A stretch of 38,065 nt of DNA from Pelagirhabdus alkalitolerans. Lineage in GTDB: Bacteria > Bacillota > Bacilli > Bacillales > Amphibacillaceae. Each line of letters begins with the position of its first letter. Positions within the stretch are counted from its first letter, which is position 1. The notes beneath the pieces were generated by a model. The model saw only the letters and a program-made list of their open reading frames with translations, made no database searches and had not been told where the DNA came from. The position numbers were made by a program, and so were the translations under genes. The stretch covers positions 1 to 38,065 of the forward strand of contig NZ_FMYI01000013.1 of NCBI RefSeq assembly GCF_900096905.1, read 5' to 3'. Shown here piece after piece: positions 6,881 through 14,645 of this stretch.

Positions 6881-7525
6881 TTAGTAGAAGGATAAAATAC
6901 AGTAATGTTAAAAAGTGAGATGAAAAATCAATCAGTCTATGTTCAATTTTGTATACACCTTTGAATACTGATTTATCAGTGTTTGAAACGATATAAGAGC
7001 TATAAATGTATACAATTTATATTTCGTGATGTATACACTTACCATCGTTGATTTGTCGGCCTTTATGGGATTTTAATACAATAAAATGTATACACATAAA
7101 AATCTCGACATCAAAAAGTGTATACACTTTGGCTTTCTATGATCGCATATGCATTGATGTGGCAGGCTTTATGGGTGTAAACACTTTAAATCAACAAGAG
7201 CTTTCATTTTCAGCACATTTATCCATTGAATTTGATCAGTTAAACATATTGAATTTTTGAATAATTCATCAAATAAAAAAAGAGAACTTTCTAGAAAAGC
7301 TTGTTCCAATGTTAAAACCGTCATTAATATTGACGTTAATATTAATATTAAGAAACTCGACGAAACTAAAATCAATTTTAACACTAGTTATAATGTAATT
7401 TTTAACACAGGGAATTGGCTTTTAATACTGTTATATCAATCTTTATCATGATAATGTCACGCTTTAAAATACAGCGTTTTTGATCGAAGTGAAGGTAAGC
7501 ATAACAATTAGGAGGTCAATATATA
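6881..7525. repeat. Imperfect tandem repeats with TGTATACA motifs
   Basis: TGTATACA or a one-base variant occurs at 6950, 7008, 7030, 7088, 7119 and 7175. The spacing alternates, so three units of about 80-89 bp are apparent (starting 6950, 7030, 7119). The copy at 7115-7130 is a 16-bp palindrome, AAAGTGTATACACTTT. Units also share TGATTTATCAG or TTGATTTGTCGGCCTTTA, which recurs at 27290, 27535 and 27645. The ORFs that cross this region lack ribosome sites and look accidental. It is a candidate binding array for a plasmid maintenance protein. Confidence 0.6.
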
Positions 7526-7890
7526 CATGGAAAACATAATTGAAGCTTACCATGAACAGTTGATAACAAGACGTAAAGTTATACTTAGTTGATCTATTAA
7601 AATGTCGAGCATTAATGACAAGTCAAATTAAGAAAAAGCACTACGGAGGTACAAGGAACCCTGTTAATAATGTTTAATAAGGCTGCGAATAGCTCATTCA
7701 AAACGAAAAATAAAATGGGCTATTGAATGCATCTGTAGCTCTGGTGCTATAATTGAACATATTGAAGTGTGAGAAAAAAGCTCTTAGAGATAATCAAAGC
7801 TACTAAGGAATTATCATTGCTAACAAATTGTTTATGGCTACTTAAAGAATGGATTTTGGATCACTACATAAAAGAATCGCTTAATTGAAA
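7526..7890 (+). pseudogene. Decayed gene of unknown origin
   Basis: An AGGAGG at about 7511-7516 leads into an ATG at about 7526 (MENIIEAYHEQLITRRKV), which stops after 21 codons. In a shifted frame the sequence continues plausibly as LVDLLKCRALMTSQIKKKHY, then NKAANSSFKTKNKMGY, with stops and frameshifts between. It ends in a clean stretch ELSLLTNCLWLLKEWILDHY at about 7800-7890. The pattern is that of a once-functional gene of roughly 120 codons broken by several mutations. I could not name the family. Confidence 0.4.
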
Positions 7891-8306
7891 TATAACTCAT
7901 ATCGTTGAGAAAACATTGTAGGTTAGTTTTCCTAAGGCACTTTACATGCTATAGGGAGCTATTTAAACAAAATAATAAACATAGATACTGGAAAAGACGT
8001 ATCGTTTTTTGAGTGCGATTTTATTAAAGAAAAGTTAGATATTTGATTGATATACTGCTCAATAAGTTGATTAGAAATCAAAATAAATACCACCCTATCT
8101 AAGCAAATAGCTTGAATAGGGTGGTATCCTCTAAATGAATATTTTAGACTGCCATTCTATGAGCAATCTATCGTAGACCTCTAAAGTGTTACCGCACTTT
8201 AGGGGTCGTTTTTATTGTATGTCTTTACGTTAATATCATACCACATACTGGGGAATATAAACACACTCGAATAGTGAGATAATTTTGACACAGGATACAT
8301 TTCAAA
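7891..8306. other. Gene-free stretch with two hairpins
   Basis: No gene was seen. ATACCACCCTAT (8087-8098) and ATAGGGTGGTAT (8116-8127) form a 12-bp stem without a T run. The second hairpin is listed as a terminator. The rest appears to be decayed sequence. Confidence 0.4.
8176..8215 (+). terminator. Rho-independent terminator
   Basis: GACCTCTAAAGTG (8176-8188) pairs with CACTTTAGGGGTC (8195-8207), with one G-U pair, and GTTTTTATT follows. No intact gene precedes it, so it may be the terminator of the decayed gene at 7526 or of an unseen small RNA. Confidence 0.65.
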
Positions 8307-8351
8307 GTGGGGGTATCTTTTTTTAATGTTGATTTCAAAAGCATCATTATT

Positions 8352-8414
8352 CATCCCAAAGTTGTAACATTTCATCCCAAAAGAGTTACCTTACATCTCA
8401 AACGCGCTGCATTT
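8352..8414 (+). repeat. Three 21-bp direct repeats (iteron-like)
   Basis: CATCCCAAA, CATCCCAAA and CATCTCAAA start at 8352, 8373 and 8394, exactly 21 bp apart, with partly conserved GTTACC/GTAAC in the spacers. Direct repeats of about two helical turns upstream of a DNA-binding protein gene are the usual form of iterons in origins or partition operators. The short ORF crossing them (8307-8558) has no ribosome site and was not accepted. Confidence 0.6.
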
Positions 8415-8642
8415 TTTGTTGAAATATCAAAAGTCATTCTTTATTTTAAAAGAAATCATACGCAAGTACTTAAATACTACAAAATACCACACAATGCGGA
8501 AGTCCATTTAATTTTGTACAAATATTGTTATAATTATAGCACAATGATAATTATATGAATTGTTATTCCTGGATGTCTTAACAATATTAAAAAGCTACCG
8601 TAAAGTTTGGAGATCTAAAAAACATTGATAGGGGAGAATGTA

Positions 8643-9611
8643 ATGAACCAAAAATATATCACAGCTCAGGAAGCCGGTAAACTATTAAATATTAATGCCA
8701 AAACGGTTTTATCATATGGCCGTTCAGGTAAATTAACACGAGTTAAAGACTATAAAGCATTTCCTATACGGCAGCACGCCTTGTTTTACAGAGAAGAAGT
8801 AGAGGCGTTACGCAATCAACGTCAAATTAAAGGTTATACGGTAAGCGAGGCTGCGAAACAATTGAATATATCAAGAGGAATGGTTCATCACTTTATTCGA
8901 GAAGGTCAATTAAAAGCGTCCAAAGATAGTAGTAGCGGAAGAGAGCGGTATATTATTGACAAAGAACATCTTAATGAATTCGATGAAAATTATACAAAAA
9001 CTTCTCCACGCACCACTAATTATTATTACGACTCAAAAGAAGGCGCTTATTTATACCAGCCATATATTCAAACAGGATCGCAATTAATTGCTCGTATTAT
9101 GGACATATCCGATACTATTAGTCTTGTTGATCAGAATAGTGAATCCTTCACGTTGGAAGAAGCCAAGAGGAAAAATTATAAAACCTTGCAACCATTAGTT
9201 GATAAAAAAATTATTCAATCAGCAGGTAAGTTATCCTTCTCATTTCCTATACCAAAAGAAATCGATCATGAAATCTATGACTTGATTGACTGGCTAATGA
9301 AACACTTAGGTTATCGAAATCTACATTTGTCACAAGATGAAACGAGCATTCACCTTAAAATACAGGAGACTGTTATTGAAACAAATAATCACAGTCATTT
9401 TAGTCATCTACTGAGTAAATACTGTGTATCAGGTGATGTCATATCGATGGATGATGGCATTCGCTTAAAATCGAATTTCTATACTATCACAACACAAGTG
9501 GATTATGAATTAAAAAAATGGATTGAAGATCAATCTAAACAAAAAAATATGACACAAAAAGAATTTATATCGAGTGTACTGAAACAAACATTTGAAAATG
9601 AAAAACAGTAA
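8643..9611 (+). CDS. DNA-binding protein with two MerR/excisionase-like HTH domains
   Basis: The protein has 322 residues from ATG 8643, placed six bases after GGGGAG; a TTG at 8625 is a weaker alternative. Two copies of an excisionase/MerR-like helix-turn-helix are visible: ITAQEAGKLLNINAKTVLSY at about residues 5-24 and YTVSEAAKQLNISRGMVHHF near 65-84. Each is followed by a basic wing. The rest (about 120-322) has no recognised domain and ends in a short lysine-rich helix (EFISSVLKQTFENEKQ). The 21-bp repeats about 230-290 bases upstream are the natural candidate binding sites. A replication-control or partition role is plausible. A degraded second copy of its 3' end lies at 15778-15892. 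Confidence 0.7.
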   Translation: MNQKYITAQEAGKLLNINAKTVLSYGRSGKLTRVKDYKAFPIRQHALFYREEVEALRNQRQIKGYTVSEAAKQLNISRGMVHHFIREGQLKASKDSSSGRERYIIDKEHLNEFDENYTKTSPRTTNYYYDSKEGAYLYQPYIQTGSQLIARIMDISDTISLVDQNSESFTLEEAKRKNYKTLQPLVDKKIIQSAGKLSFSFPIPKEIDHEIYDLIDWLMKHLGYRNLHLSQDETSIHLKIQETVIETNNHSHFSHLLSKYCVSGDVISMDDGIRLKSNFYTITTQVDYELKKWIEDQSKQKNMTQKEFISSVLKQTFENEKQ

Positions 9612-9742
9612 TAAAGGTAACTTTTTGTTAGCAATGAAACTCTATATAACAAATCTAAAAAGGGGCACTTATTAATGGGAGTATAACCAAATTAAAACTA
9701 TTATATTAGATTTCAGCCCCTTCTTATTTTTATAAAGTTTTA

Positions 9743-10111
9743 TTATATGCCAAATATTTGTTTTGACACAGATACTAAAATGCCTGTAACAACTGCAATA
9801 GGTAAATCTGATAAATGTGAACCTTTCTGTTTTGCAATTTCCTTAGCTTCATTCCAAATAGTGTCATTTCTAGCAGCATCTAAAAAATCGTGACCTTCCC
9901 ATGTTAGGTCGCTAACAACCACTTTATATCCATCCCAGTAATTATCAACACTACCTTTTATAAGCCCGCATTCAACCATTAGCTTTAAATTGTATTGTAT
10001 TTGTTTGCTTGTGTATTTATCAGAATCATCAGGATTAAATATTATGCGGTCTCTTTCATCTTCTTCAATCTCTAAAAGTAAACTCCTTATAAGCTCCATG
10101 TCTCTTTTCAT
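9743..10111 (-). CDS. DUF2513-like protein
   Basis: The protein has 122 residues and starts MKRDMELIRSLLLEIE, the characteristic beginning of DUF2513 proteins common in prophages and plasmids. AGGTGGTG lies six bases before the ATG. The middle holds a winged-helix-like segment (YTSKQIQYNLKLMVECGLIKG, then WEGHDFLDAARND), consistent with a small DNA-binding fold. The end (LPIAVVTGILVSVSKQIFGI) is more hydrophobic. Its function is unknown in the family. It lies between the two-HTH gene and an IS3 remnant. Confidence 0.72.
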   Translation of the reverse strand: MKRDMELIRSLLLEIEEDERDRIIFNPDDSDKYTSKQIQYNLKLMVECGLIKGSVDNYWDGYKVVVSDLTWEGHDFLDAARNDTIWNEAKEIAKQKGSHLSDLPIAVVTGILVSVSKQIFGI

Positions 10112-10189
10112 TTAATACACCACCTATTACCGAATCAATTCTACAAAAAGAGCTATTTTCCTGCAAATTATATCAAATGTTATCTAGGA

Positions 10190-10672
10190 GTGAGGTTTGT
10201 CTTAAAACAAGGATTGATTGTAATATCCAATTCTTATCACAACGAAATCATTAGCCATAGTAGTGGGCGACGTAAAGGTGCAGTGTTAGTTCATCGTGTG
10301 TTTGCATCCGTCCAAGAAAATTTATATGACTTTCAAATGTTCCACACAGATCGTGGGAGTGAATTTAAAAATGTACTAATTGACGAAGTACTTCACACAT
10401 TCAATAAAGAACGCTTATTGAGTCATAAAGGAACCCCCTACGATAACGCCTTAACAGAATCTACATTCAAAACGATTAAGATTGAGTTTGTTAAGGGGAC
10501 TCATTTTACTGACCAACACGAAATTGACCTTGAACTATTTGATTTCGTTTATTGGTTCAATTACATGCGTATCCATCGATCATTAGATTATTTATCACCA
10601 ATCGAATACAAGTTGAAAGACCGTAATGTTTTGTCTAGTTTAGTGTTGGCATACCACTGTGTGGAGAGTTAA
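10190..10672 (+). pseudogene. IS3-family transposase OrfB, 5'-truncated remnant
   Basis: The frame encodes the C-terminal 160 residues of an IS3/IS150-type OrfB (DDE integrase core). The second catalytic Asp is in FHTDRGSEF and the Glu in DNALTESTFKTIK, followed by the usual NYMRIHRSLDYLSPIEY ending. OrfA, the HTH region and the first catalytic Asp are missing, and no proper start codon precedes it, so it cannot be active. A second, smaller piece of the same kind (CGAAATCATTGGCCATAGTA) lies at 15605-15650. Both remnants border the SigO cargo segment. Confidence 0.85.
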
Positions 10673-10811
10673 TTAAGAATCTCCACCTTTGTTTAGATGA
10701 AAACCCCTTGTGTCTGTTATTTAATCCGATTTATAACTTTTCATATTCGATAACCGCATGTTTTAAGATGCTAAAACTATCACTATATATGAATAAACCT
10801 TGACTATTTCT
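10673..10811. other. Spacer after the IS3 remnant
   Basis: This contains the likely outer part of the IS3 end and an AT-rich spacer. No gene was seen. Confidence 0.3.
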
Positions 10812-11036
10812 TTATTTTTTTAAAAAATCCCAAAAACCTGGGATTTTTTCTAGGTTAAATGTTTGGATAATCTTTATTGTTTTAATTTTTAATTCTTGTT
10901 CTAAAACTTCTTGTTCTTGTTTGTTGGTTTGGTTAATAGATTTTTTAATTTTAGGTTCTATTTTTTTTATAATTCGCATGGTACTTTCTGTACTGCCATT
11001 TTGTGACCTATTAATCAGATCCCGCCATTCTTCCAT
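10812..11036 (-). CDS. rsoA: RsoA-like sigma-factor subunit (region 2 half of a split sigma)
   Basis: The 74-residue protein starts MEEWRDLINRSQNGSTESTM and resembles the small helical subunit RsoA (YvrHa) of Bacillus subtilis, which supplies the sigma region 2 function to SigO. It starts 15 bases after the stop of the larger sigma gene, in the same order (sigO then rsoA) as in B. subtilis. The core (RIIKKIEPKIKKSINQTNKQ, then EVLEQELKIKTIKIIQTF) matches the small region-2-like helix pattern. A terminator hairpin (10822-10849) lies inside its last codons. The assignment rests on size, order and the neighbouring yvrJ, since sequence in this family is poorly conserved. Confidence 0.68.
   Translation of the reverse strand: MEEWRDLINRSQNGSTESTMRIIKKIEPKIKKSINQTNKQEQEVLEQELKIKTIKIIQTFNLEKIPGFWDFLKK
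10822..10849 (-). terminator. Terminator inside the end of the rsoA-like gene
   Basis: On the minus strand AAAAAATCCCA, a six-base loop and TGGGATTTTTT form an 11-bp stem ending in T6. It encodes the last residues of the RsoA-like protein, so transcription stops at the very end of the gene. Confidence 0.65.
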
Positions 11037-11051
11037 ATTTATTCCTCCTAC

Positions 11052-11657
11052 TTAATCCAAATATATATTTTTTAATCGTTTGAGAGCACTTTTGTGAATT
11101 TTTGAGACTGCTTGTTGTGAGATATCAAGTTGATAAGCGGTATCAGTTATATTTTCCCCGTTTCCATAAATACTTTGTAAAACTTCTTTTTGTCTCATTG
11201 TGAGAGATAAGAAAGCTATTTTTAGCTTCGGATCCTCAATTTTTTCTTCTATAGCAAGTGTTTTTTCCTCAATAATTTTTTCTTCAATACTTTTATCTGT
11301 AGATTTAATTTTTTCTAAAACATTTACTTCATTTAAATTAGATGAGTCATTTAAGACCAAAGGAGAAATTTTATTTCTATATCTTTGTTTTTTATCAAAA
11401 TTGACAGATTCCCAATAAATAGTTTTAGAAAGATAGCTAACAATTTTTACCCCTGTATAAAAGTCACGAAATGCTTCATCTAACTTTTGTCTGTTCTCTT
11501 CACTTGGATAACACAGTGCATCAATAAACATTGCTTGGTGTTCATATTGTTTTAAAAAGGATCGAACTAGTTTACTTCTATAAAATTTTGGATTTTCCTC
11601 ACTAAATTTCTCTAAGGATTGTTTTTCCGATTTTGTTAAATAAATAAGATCCAACAT
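11052..11657 (-). CDS. sigO: SigO/UviA-like sigma factor (region 4 subunit)
   Basis: The 201-residue protein ends in a sigma-70 region 4 helix-turn-helix: LTMRQKEVLQSIYGNGENIT, then DTAYQLDISQQAVSKIHKSAL. This should read a -35 box. Residues 1-110 lack a clear region 2, and an acidic linker (SIEEKIIEEKTLAIEEKIED) joins the parts. With the 74-residue RsoA-like partner directly downstream this fits the two-subunit SigO-RsoA factor of B. subtilis. UviA/TcdR-type sigma factors that control bacteriocin or toxin release are the nearest alternative. AGGAGGG precedes the ATG by about 11 bases. The neighbour yvrJ and the amidase gene are read divergently and may be its targets. Confidence 0.78.
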   Translation of the reverse strand: MLDLIYLTKSEKQSLEKFSEENPKFYRSKLVRSFLKQYEHQAMFIDALCYPSEENRQKLDEAFRDFYTGVKIVSYLSKTIYWESVNFDKKQRYRNKISPLVLNDSSNLNEVNVLEKIKSTDKSIEEKIIEEKTLAIEEKIEDPKLKIAFLSLTMRQKEVLQSIYGNGENITDTAYQLDISQQAVSKIHKSALKRLKNIYLD

Positions 11658-11722
11658 ATTTAGTCATTCCCTCCTAATAATGATTAACGTCATTATTAAA
11701 AAGAAGATTTCATTAAAAAAAA

Positions 11723-11799
11723 ACAACCTTATGCGAACTTATGTTCCCTATTTTATGTTTTTTTTTCCATTTATTCAATAGTTTAATGGATAAGGTTGT
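11723..11799. promoter_or_regulatory. Divergent promoters sharing ATAAGGTTGT
   Basis: The 10-mer ATAAGGTTGT occurs in both directions between the sigma gene and yvrJ. On the minus strand its GGTTGT is at 11728-11723, about 66 bases before the sigO start. On the plus strand it is at 11794-11799, about 100 bases before yvrJ. GGTTGT occurs again before the amidase gene (12068-12073) and as GGTTGA before the lipoprotein gene (14592-14597). A shared -35-like element for the plasmid's own sigma factor is the inference. Confidence 0.5.
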
Positions 11800-11898
11800 A
11801 AGATTTGCAACTTATTCTTCTTTAAAAAATAATTAGTAAGCGTTCTGATTCTTACTATATTGAGTTCAATAAAAGAAAGGAAAAAGGAGTGATCTGTA

Positions 11899-12054
11899 AT
11901 GGAAGATATACCTGAATGGGCTGTGTTAATTGGTAATGTTGGTTTTCCGGTATTATTATCTCTATACTTGTTAATTCGATTTGAAAAAAGAATTGATGGG
12001 CTGATCAAAGTAATTCGAGATCTGCAAAGTAAGATTAACAATTCTGACGTTTAA
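11899..12054 (+). CDS. yvrJ: YvrJ family small membrane protein (holin-like)
   Basis: The protein has 51 residues and starts MEDIPEWAVLIGNVGFPVLL. One membrane segment (residues about 8-27, VLIGNVGFPVLLSLYLLIRF) is followed by a charged helix (EKRIDGLIKVIRDLQSKI). This is the YvrJ pattern, and YvrJ is a neighbour of SigO-RsoA in B. subtilis. Small one-pass proteins of this and the UviB/BhlA type are thought to act like holins. AAAGGAG lies nine bases before the ATG. It stands between the sigma genes and the amidase gene, suggesting a membrane partner that lets the amidase reach the wall. Confidence 0.82.
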   Translation: MEDIPEWAVLIGNVGFPVLLSLYLLIRFEKRIDGLIKVIRDLQSKINNSDV

Positions 12055-12081
12055 TTATTTACTAAATGGTTGTATTTTTTT

Positions 12082-12102
12082 TATTGAGAACACTTTACTC
12101 AA
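12082..12102. promoter_or_regulatory. Small inverted repeat ahead of the amidase gene
   Basis: ATTGAG and CTCAAT lie inverted around nine bases, 14 bases after the GGTTGT element. It may be an operator or a leader hairpin. Confidence 0.3.
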
Positions 12103-12192
12103 TATACGAAATAGACTGTTGTCTGTGTGGGGTGCACATCACTTCAGTCTTCACCCCTTCTAGAATATTTAATAAAGAAAGGATTGATAATT

Positions 12193-14397
12193 TTGAATAG
12201 TACAGTATTACGAATAGGTGATTCGGGTTCAGAAGTAGAACAATTACAACAAGCATTAGTCGATAATAATTTTTATCCTGATATCAACGCATCAGATAAT
12301 GGAATAGACGGGATATTCGGACCTAAAACTGAAGATGCTGTTGAACGTTTTCAGAGTGTAAACAATTTAACCATCGATGGAATAGCTGGTCCTGAAACTT
12401 TAGAGGCGCTTGGTTTAAATAGCAACGAATCGAGTGGAAGTAGTTCTGGAGGTACAGTACTTCGCCCGGGAGATACAGGTGAATTTGTAAGCGAACTACA
12501 GGAAAAACTAGTTAATAATAATTTTTACCCTGACATCAATGCTGACAATAATGGTATAGACGGAATCTATGGACCTAAAACCGAAGATGCTGTTCGTCGA
12601 TATCAGACTATGAATGGATTAACCGTTGACGGTATTGCTGGTCCAGAAACTCTTACCTCGTTAGGTCTGAGAGAAGATAGTTCAGATGAATTTGAGAATA
12701 CTAATTCTATTTTTCAATCAGGGGATTCTGGAAACGGTGTAAAAGTCATTCAACAAGCATTAGTAGATAATAACTTTTATCCCGATATTCAGGCGCCGGA
12801 TAATGGTGTAGACGGTATTTATGGGCCTAAAACCGAAGATGCTGTTCGTCGATATCAAATTATGAATGGATTAACAGTAGATGGTATTGCTGGTCCAGAA
12901 ACTCTTACGTCACTTGGTATTAGTGGGGGGGGTTCTGGAAGTGAAAGAAGTTCTGGAAGTTATGGCAGTACATTATATCCTGGTGACTCTGGTGATGCCG
13001 TTCGTCGTTTACAAGAGGAACTAGTTCAAAACTATTTCTATCCTAACAGGGATGAGGAAAATAATGGAGTAGATGGAATTTATGGTCCTGACACTGAAGA
13101 TGCTGTTCGACGATATCAAACAATGAATGGTCTAACAGTAGATGGTATTGCTGGTCCAGAAACTTTAGGATCACTTGGTTTAAAAGCAGACAGTTCGGAA
13201 GATTCGGAAGACCCTGAAGGTACAGATTTTTCTGGAGGTGCTATCGGCGATATAACATTCAATCAGGAGTTTATTCCAGCTAGTAATAATAATAGACCTC
13301 AATATACAATGAGCCCAGATTATATCACTATACATGAAACAGCAAACACAGCCCCTGGGGCAACGGCACATATGCATGCGATGTATGTCAAAAATCCATC
13401 AACTTCAGTTTCTTGGCATTTCACTGTAGATGATAGACCTGTAATATTTCAGCATCTTCCTTTATATGAAACAGGATTTCATGCTGGTGATGGAAGTGGT
13501 GATGGAAATAGAAACAGTATTGGTATCGAGTTGTGTGTAAATGATGGTGGTGATTTTAGACAAACAAGAAAAAATGCAGCAGTGTTAGTTAGGAAATTAA
13601 TGGATGATTATGACATTCCTATTTCAAATGTTGTTACCCATAATCATTGGAGTGGTAAGCGCTGTCCAGCTAATCTATTAAATCAATTTGATAGTTTCTT
13701 AAATCAAGTAATGGATTCACAGCATAAAAAAACAGATGATGAGGAAGAAGATGAATCAGAAGATATCACCTATTATAACTTGAATTCTCATTTTGCAGAT
13801 ATTGATGAACAATTCACATCTGAATCAACTACATTAAGTTATTCGACTTCATATGAAGTTAACTTAGGATCCCTTAAAGGGAAACTAACAGGATCTATTA
13901 TTTTTGGGGACGCCGAAGAAAGTGACTGGGATCTCCCTGCGGACCAAGCTTTAGAAGGTAATCTTCTTGATAGTAATATTAATAAGATTCTGAACAAAAT
14001 GATGGAAGAGTCATTATTACCCGGAATTAGTGACGTTGGAGAAGCACGTGCTAAACTTGATGAAATTATTGGTGACAAGATTTCTAATTTAATGGAGGTT
14101 CGAGTAAGTACGTTTGATCGAGATTGGGGATTTAATAGTGACTTTCCTTATATTGTTGATATAACTTATATCACAGTAGAGTTACTGTATGAAATCGATT
14201 CTAATGTTTATGTGAAGGAAAAGTTGACTTTAGATGAGATTGATTGGGATAAAGATGATGAACTTCGCTATGCCTTAGTATTCATACTAGTTATAGTTGC
14301 AGCTGTAATGTTTGCAAAAGCAGTAAGTGTAGCCACATTAATCGCTTGGTTAAAACACCTTGCGCGTGTTCTTCGACTTCTCCCTACATTTGCTTAA
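12193..14397 (+). CDS. N-acetylmuramoyl-L-alanine amidase with four peptidoglycan-binding repeats
   Basis: The protein has 734 residues from TTG 12193, nine bases after AAAGGA; a GTG at 12127 is in frame but has no site. Four PG_binding_1 repeats of about 70 residues begin near residues 2, 89, 173 and 260, each with the pattern GDSG...LQQALVDNNFYPD...NGIDGIYGPKTEDAV...DGIAGPETL. An amidase_2 domain follows (about 375-505), with zinc ligands in TIHETAN and the HNHWSGKRCP motif. It cuts the amide bond between muramic acid and L-alanine. A 230-residue tail of unknown type ends in a hydrophobic stretch (about 694-722) and a basic end. No signal peptide is seen, so release may need a holin such as YvrJ. 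Confidence 0.88.
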   Translation: MNSTVLRIGDSGSEVEQLQQALVDNNFYPDINASDNGIDGIFGPKTEDAVERFQSVNNLTIDGIAGPETLEALGLNSNESSGSSSGGTVLRPGDTGEFVSELQEKLVNNNFYPDINADNNGIDGIYGPKTEDAVRRYQTMNGLTVDGIAGPETLTSLGLREDSSDEFENTNSIFQSGDSGNGVKVIQQALVDNNFYPDIQAPDNGVDGIYGPKTEDAVRRYQIMNGLTVDGIAGPETLTSLGISGGGSGSERSSGSYGSTLYPGDSGDAVRRLQEELVQNYFYPNRDEENNGVDGIYGPDTEDAVRRYQTMNGLTVDGIAGPETLGSLGLKADSSEDSEDPEGTDFSGGAIGDITFNQEFIPASNNNRPQYTMSPDYITIHETANTAPGATAHMHAMYVKNPSTSVSWHFTVDDRPVIFQHLPLYETGFHAGDGSGDGNRNSIGIELCVNDGGDFRQTRKNAAVLVRKLMDDYDIPISNVVTHNHWSGKRCPANLLNQFDSFLNQVMDSQHKKTDDEEEDESEDITYYNLNSHFADIDEQFTSESTTLSYSTSYEVNLGSLKGKLTGSIIFGDAEESDWDLPADQALEGNLLDSNINKILNKMMEESLLPGISDVGEARAKLDEIIGDKISNLMEVRVSTFDRDWGFNSDFPYIVDITYITVELLYEIDSNVYVKEKLTLDEIDWDKDDELRYALVFILVIVAAVMFAKAVSVATLIAWLKHLARVLRLLPTFA

Positions 14398-14428
14398 TAT
14401 TGATATTTTCTAAAAGTATATAGACTTT

Positions 14429-14465
14429 AAAAATCCGATTCTTTTTTAGAAGAATCGGATTTTTA
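14429..14465 (+). terminator. Terminator after the amidase gene
   Basis: AAAAATCCGATTCTT and AAGAATCGGATTTTT form a 15-bp stem around a short loop, ending in T5. It closes the amidase transcript and separates it from the lipoprotein gene. Confidence 0.85.
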
Positions 14466-14645
14466 AATAACTCTTTTGTTTAAAAGGTTTTATAAAACTA
14501 AAAAGTAATTACTATTCAAACTTAGATGAAAACAATAGAAGTAAACCAATTTAATCAATTCATATATTATTGCCACCTATAGTACTGTACTGGTTGATTT
14601 AATAAATATCTCCTGTTAATATTTGGAGAAGATAGGAGGTATTTA
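14466..14645 (+). promoter_or_regulatory. Promoter region of the lipoprotein gene
   Basis: TACTGGTTGATTTAATAAATA at 14588-14608 contains the GGTTGA variant of the element seen at the other transcripts of this cluster. An AGGAGG at about 14634-14639 is the ribosome site. No other structure was seen. Confidence 0.4.

Noticed and set aside
7048..7451. Three short frames of 64-71 codons in the TGTATACA repeat region
   Set aside because: They overlap each other on both strands, lack ribosome sites and run across non-coding repeats.
8307..8558. 83-codon frame upstream of the two-HTH gene
   Set aside because: No ribosome site. It runs across the 21-bp direct repeats, and its protein is a low-complexity basic product.
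9658..9726. AGGGGC...GCCCCT as a terminator between the two-HTH gene and the DUF2513 gene
   Set aside because: The arms are only six or seven bases and the loop is almost 50 bases long, so a stable hairpin is doubtful.
11775..12041. 88-codon frame opposite yvrJ
   Set aside because: It is the complementary shadow of yvrJ, which has a ribosome site and a recognisable family pattern.
12127..12192. Upstream extension of the amidase to GTG 12127 as a signal peptide
   Set aside because: No ribosome site precedes it, and the added residues do not form a normal signal peptide; TTG 12193 has a good site.
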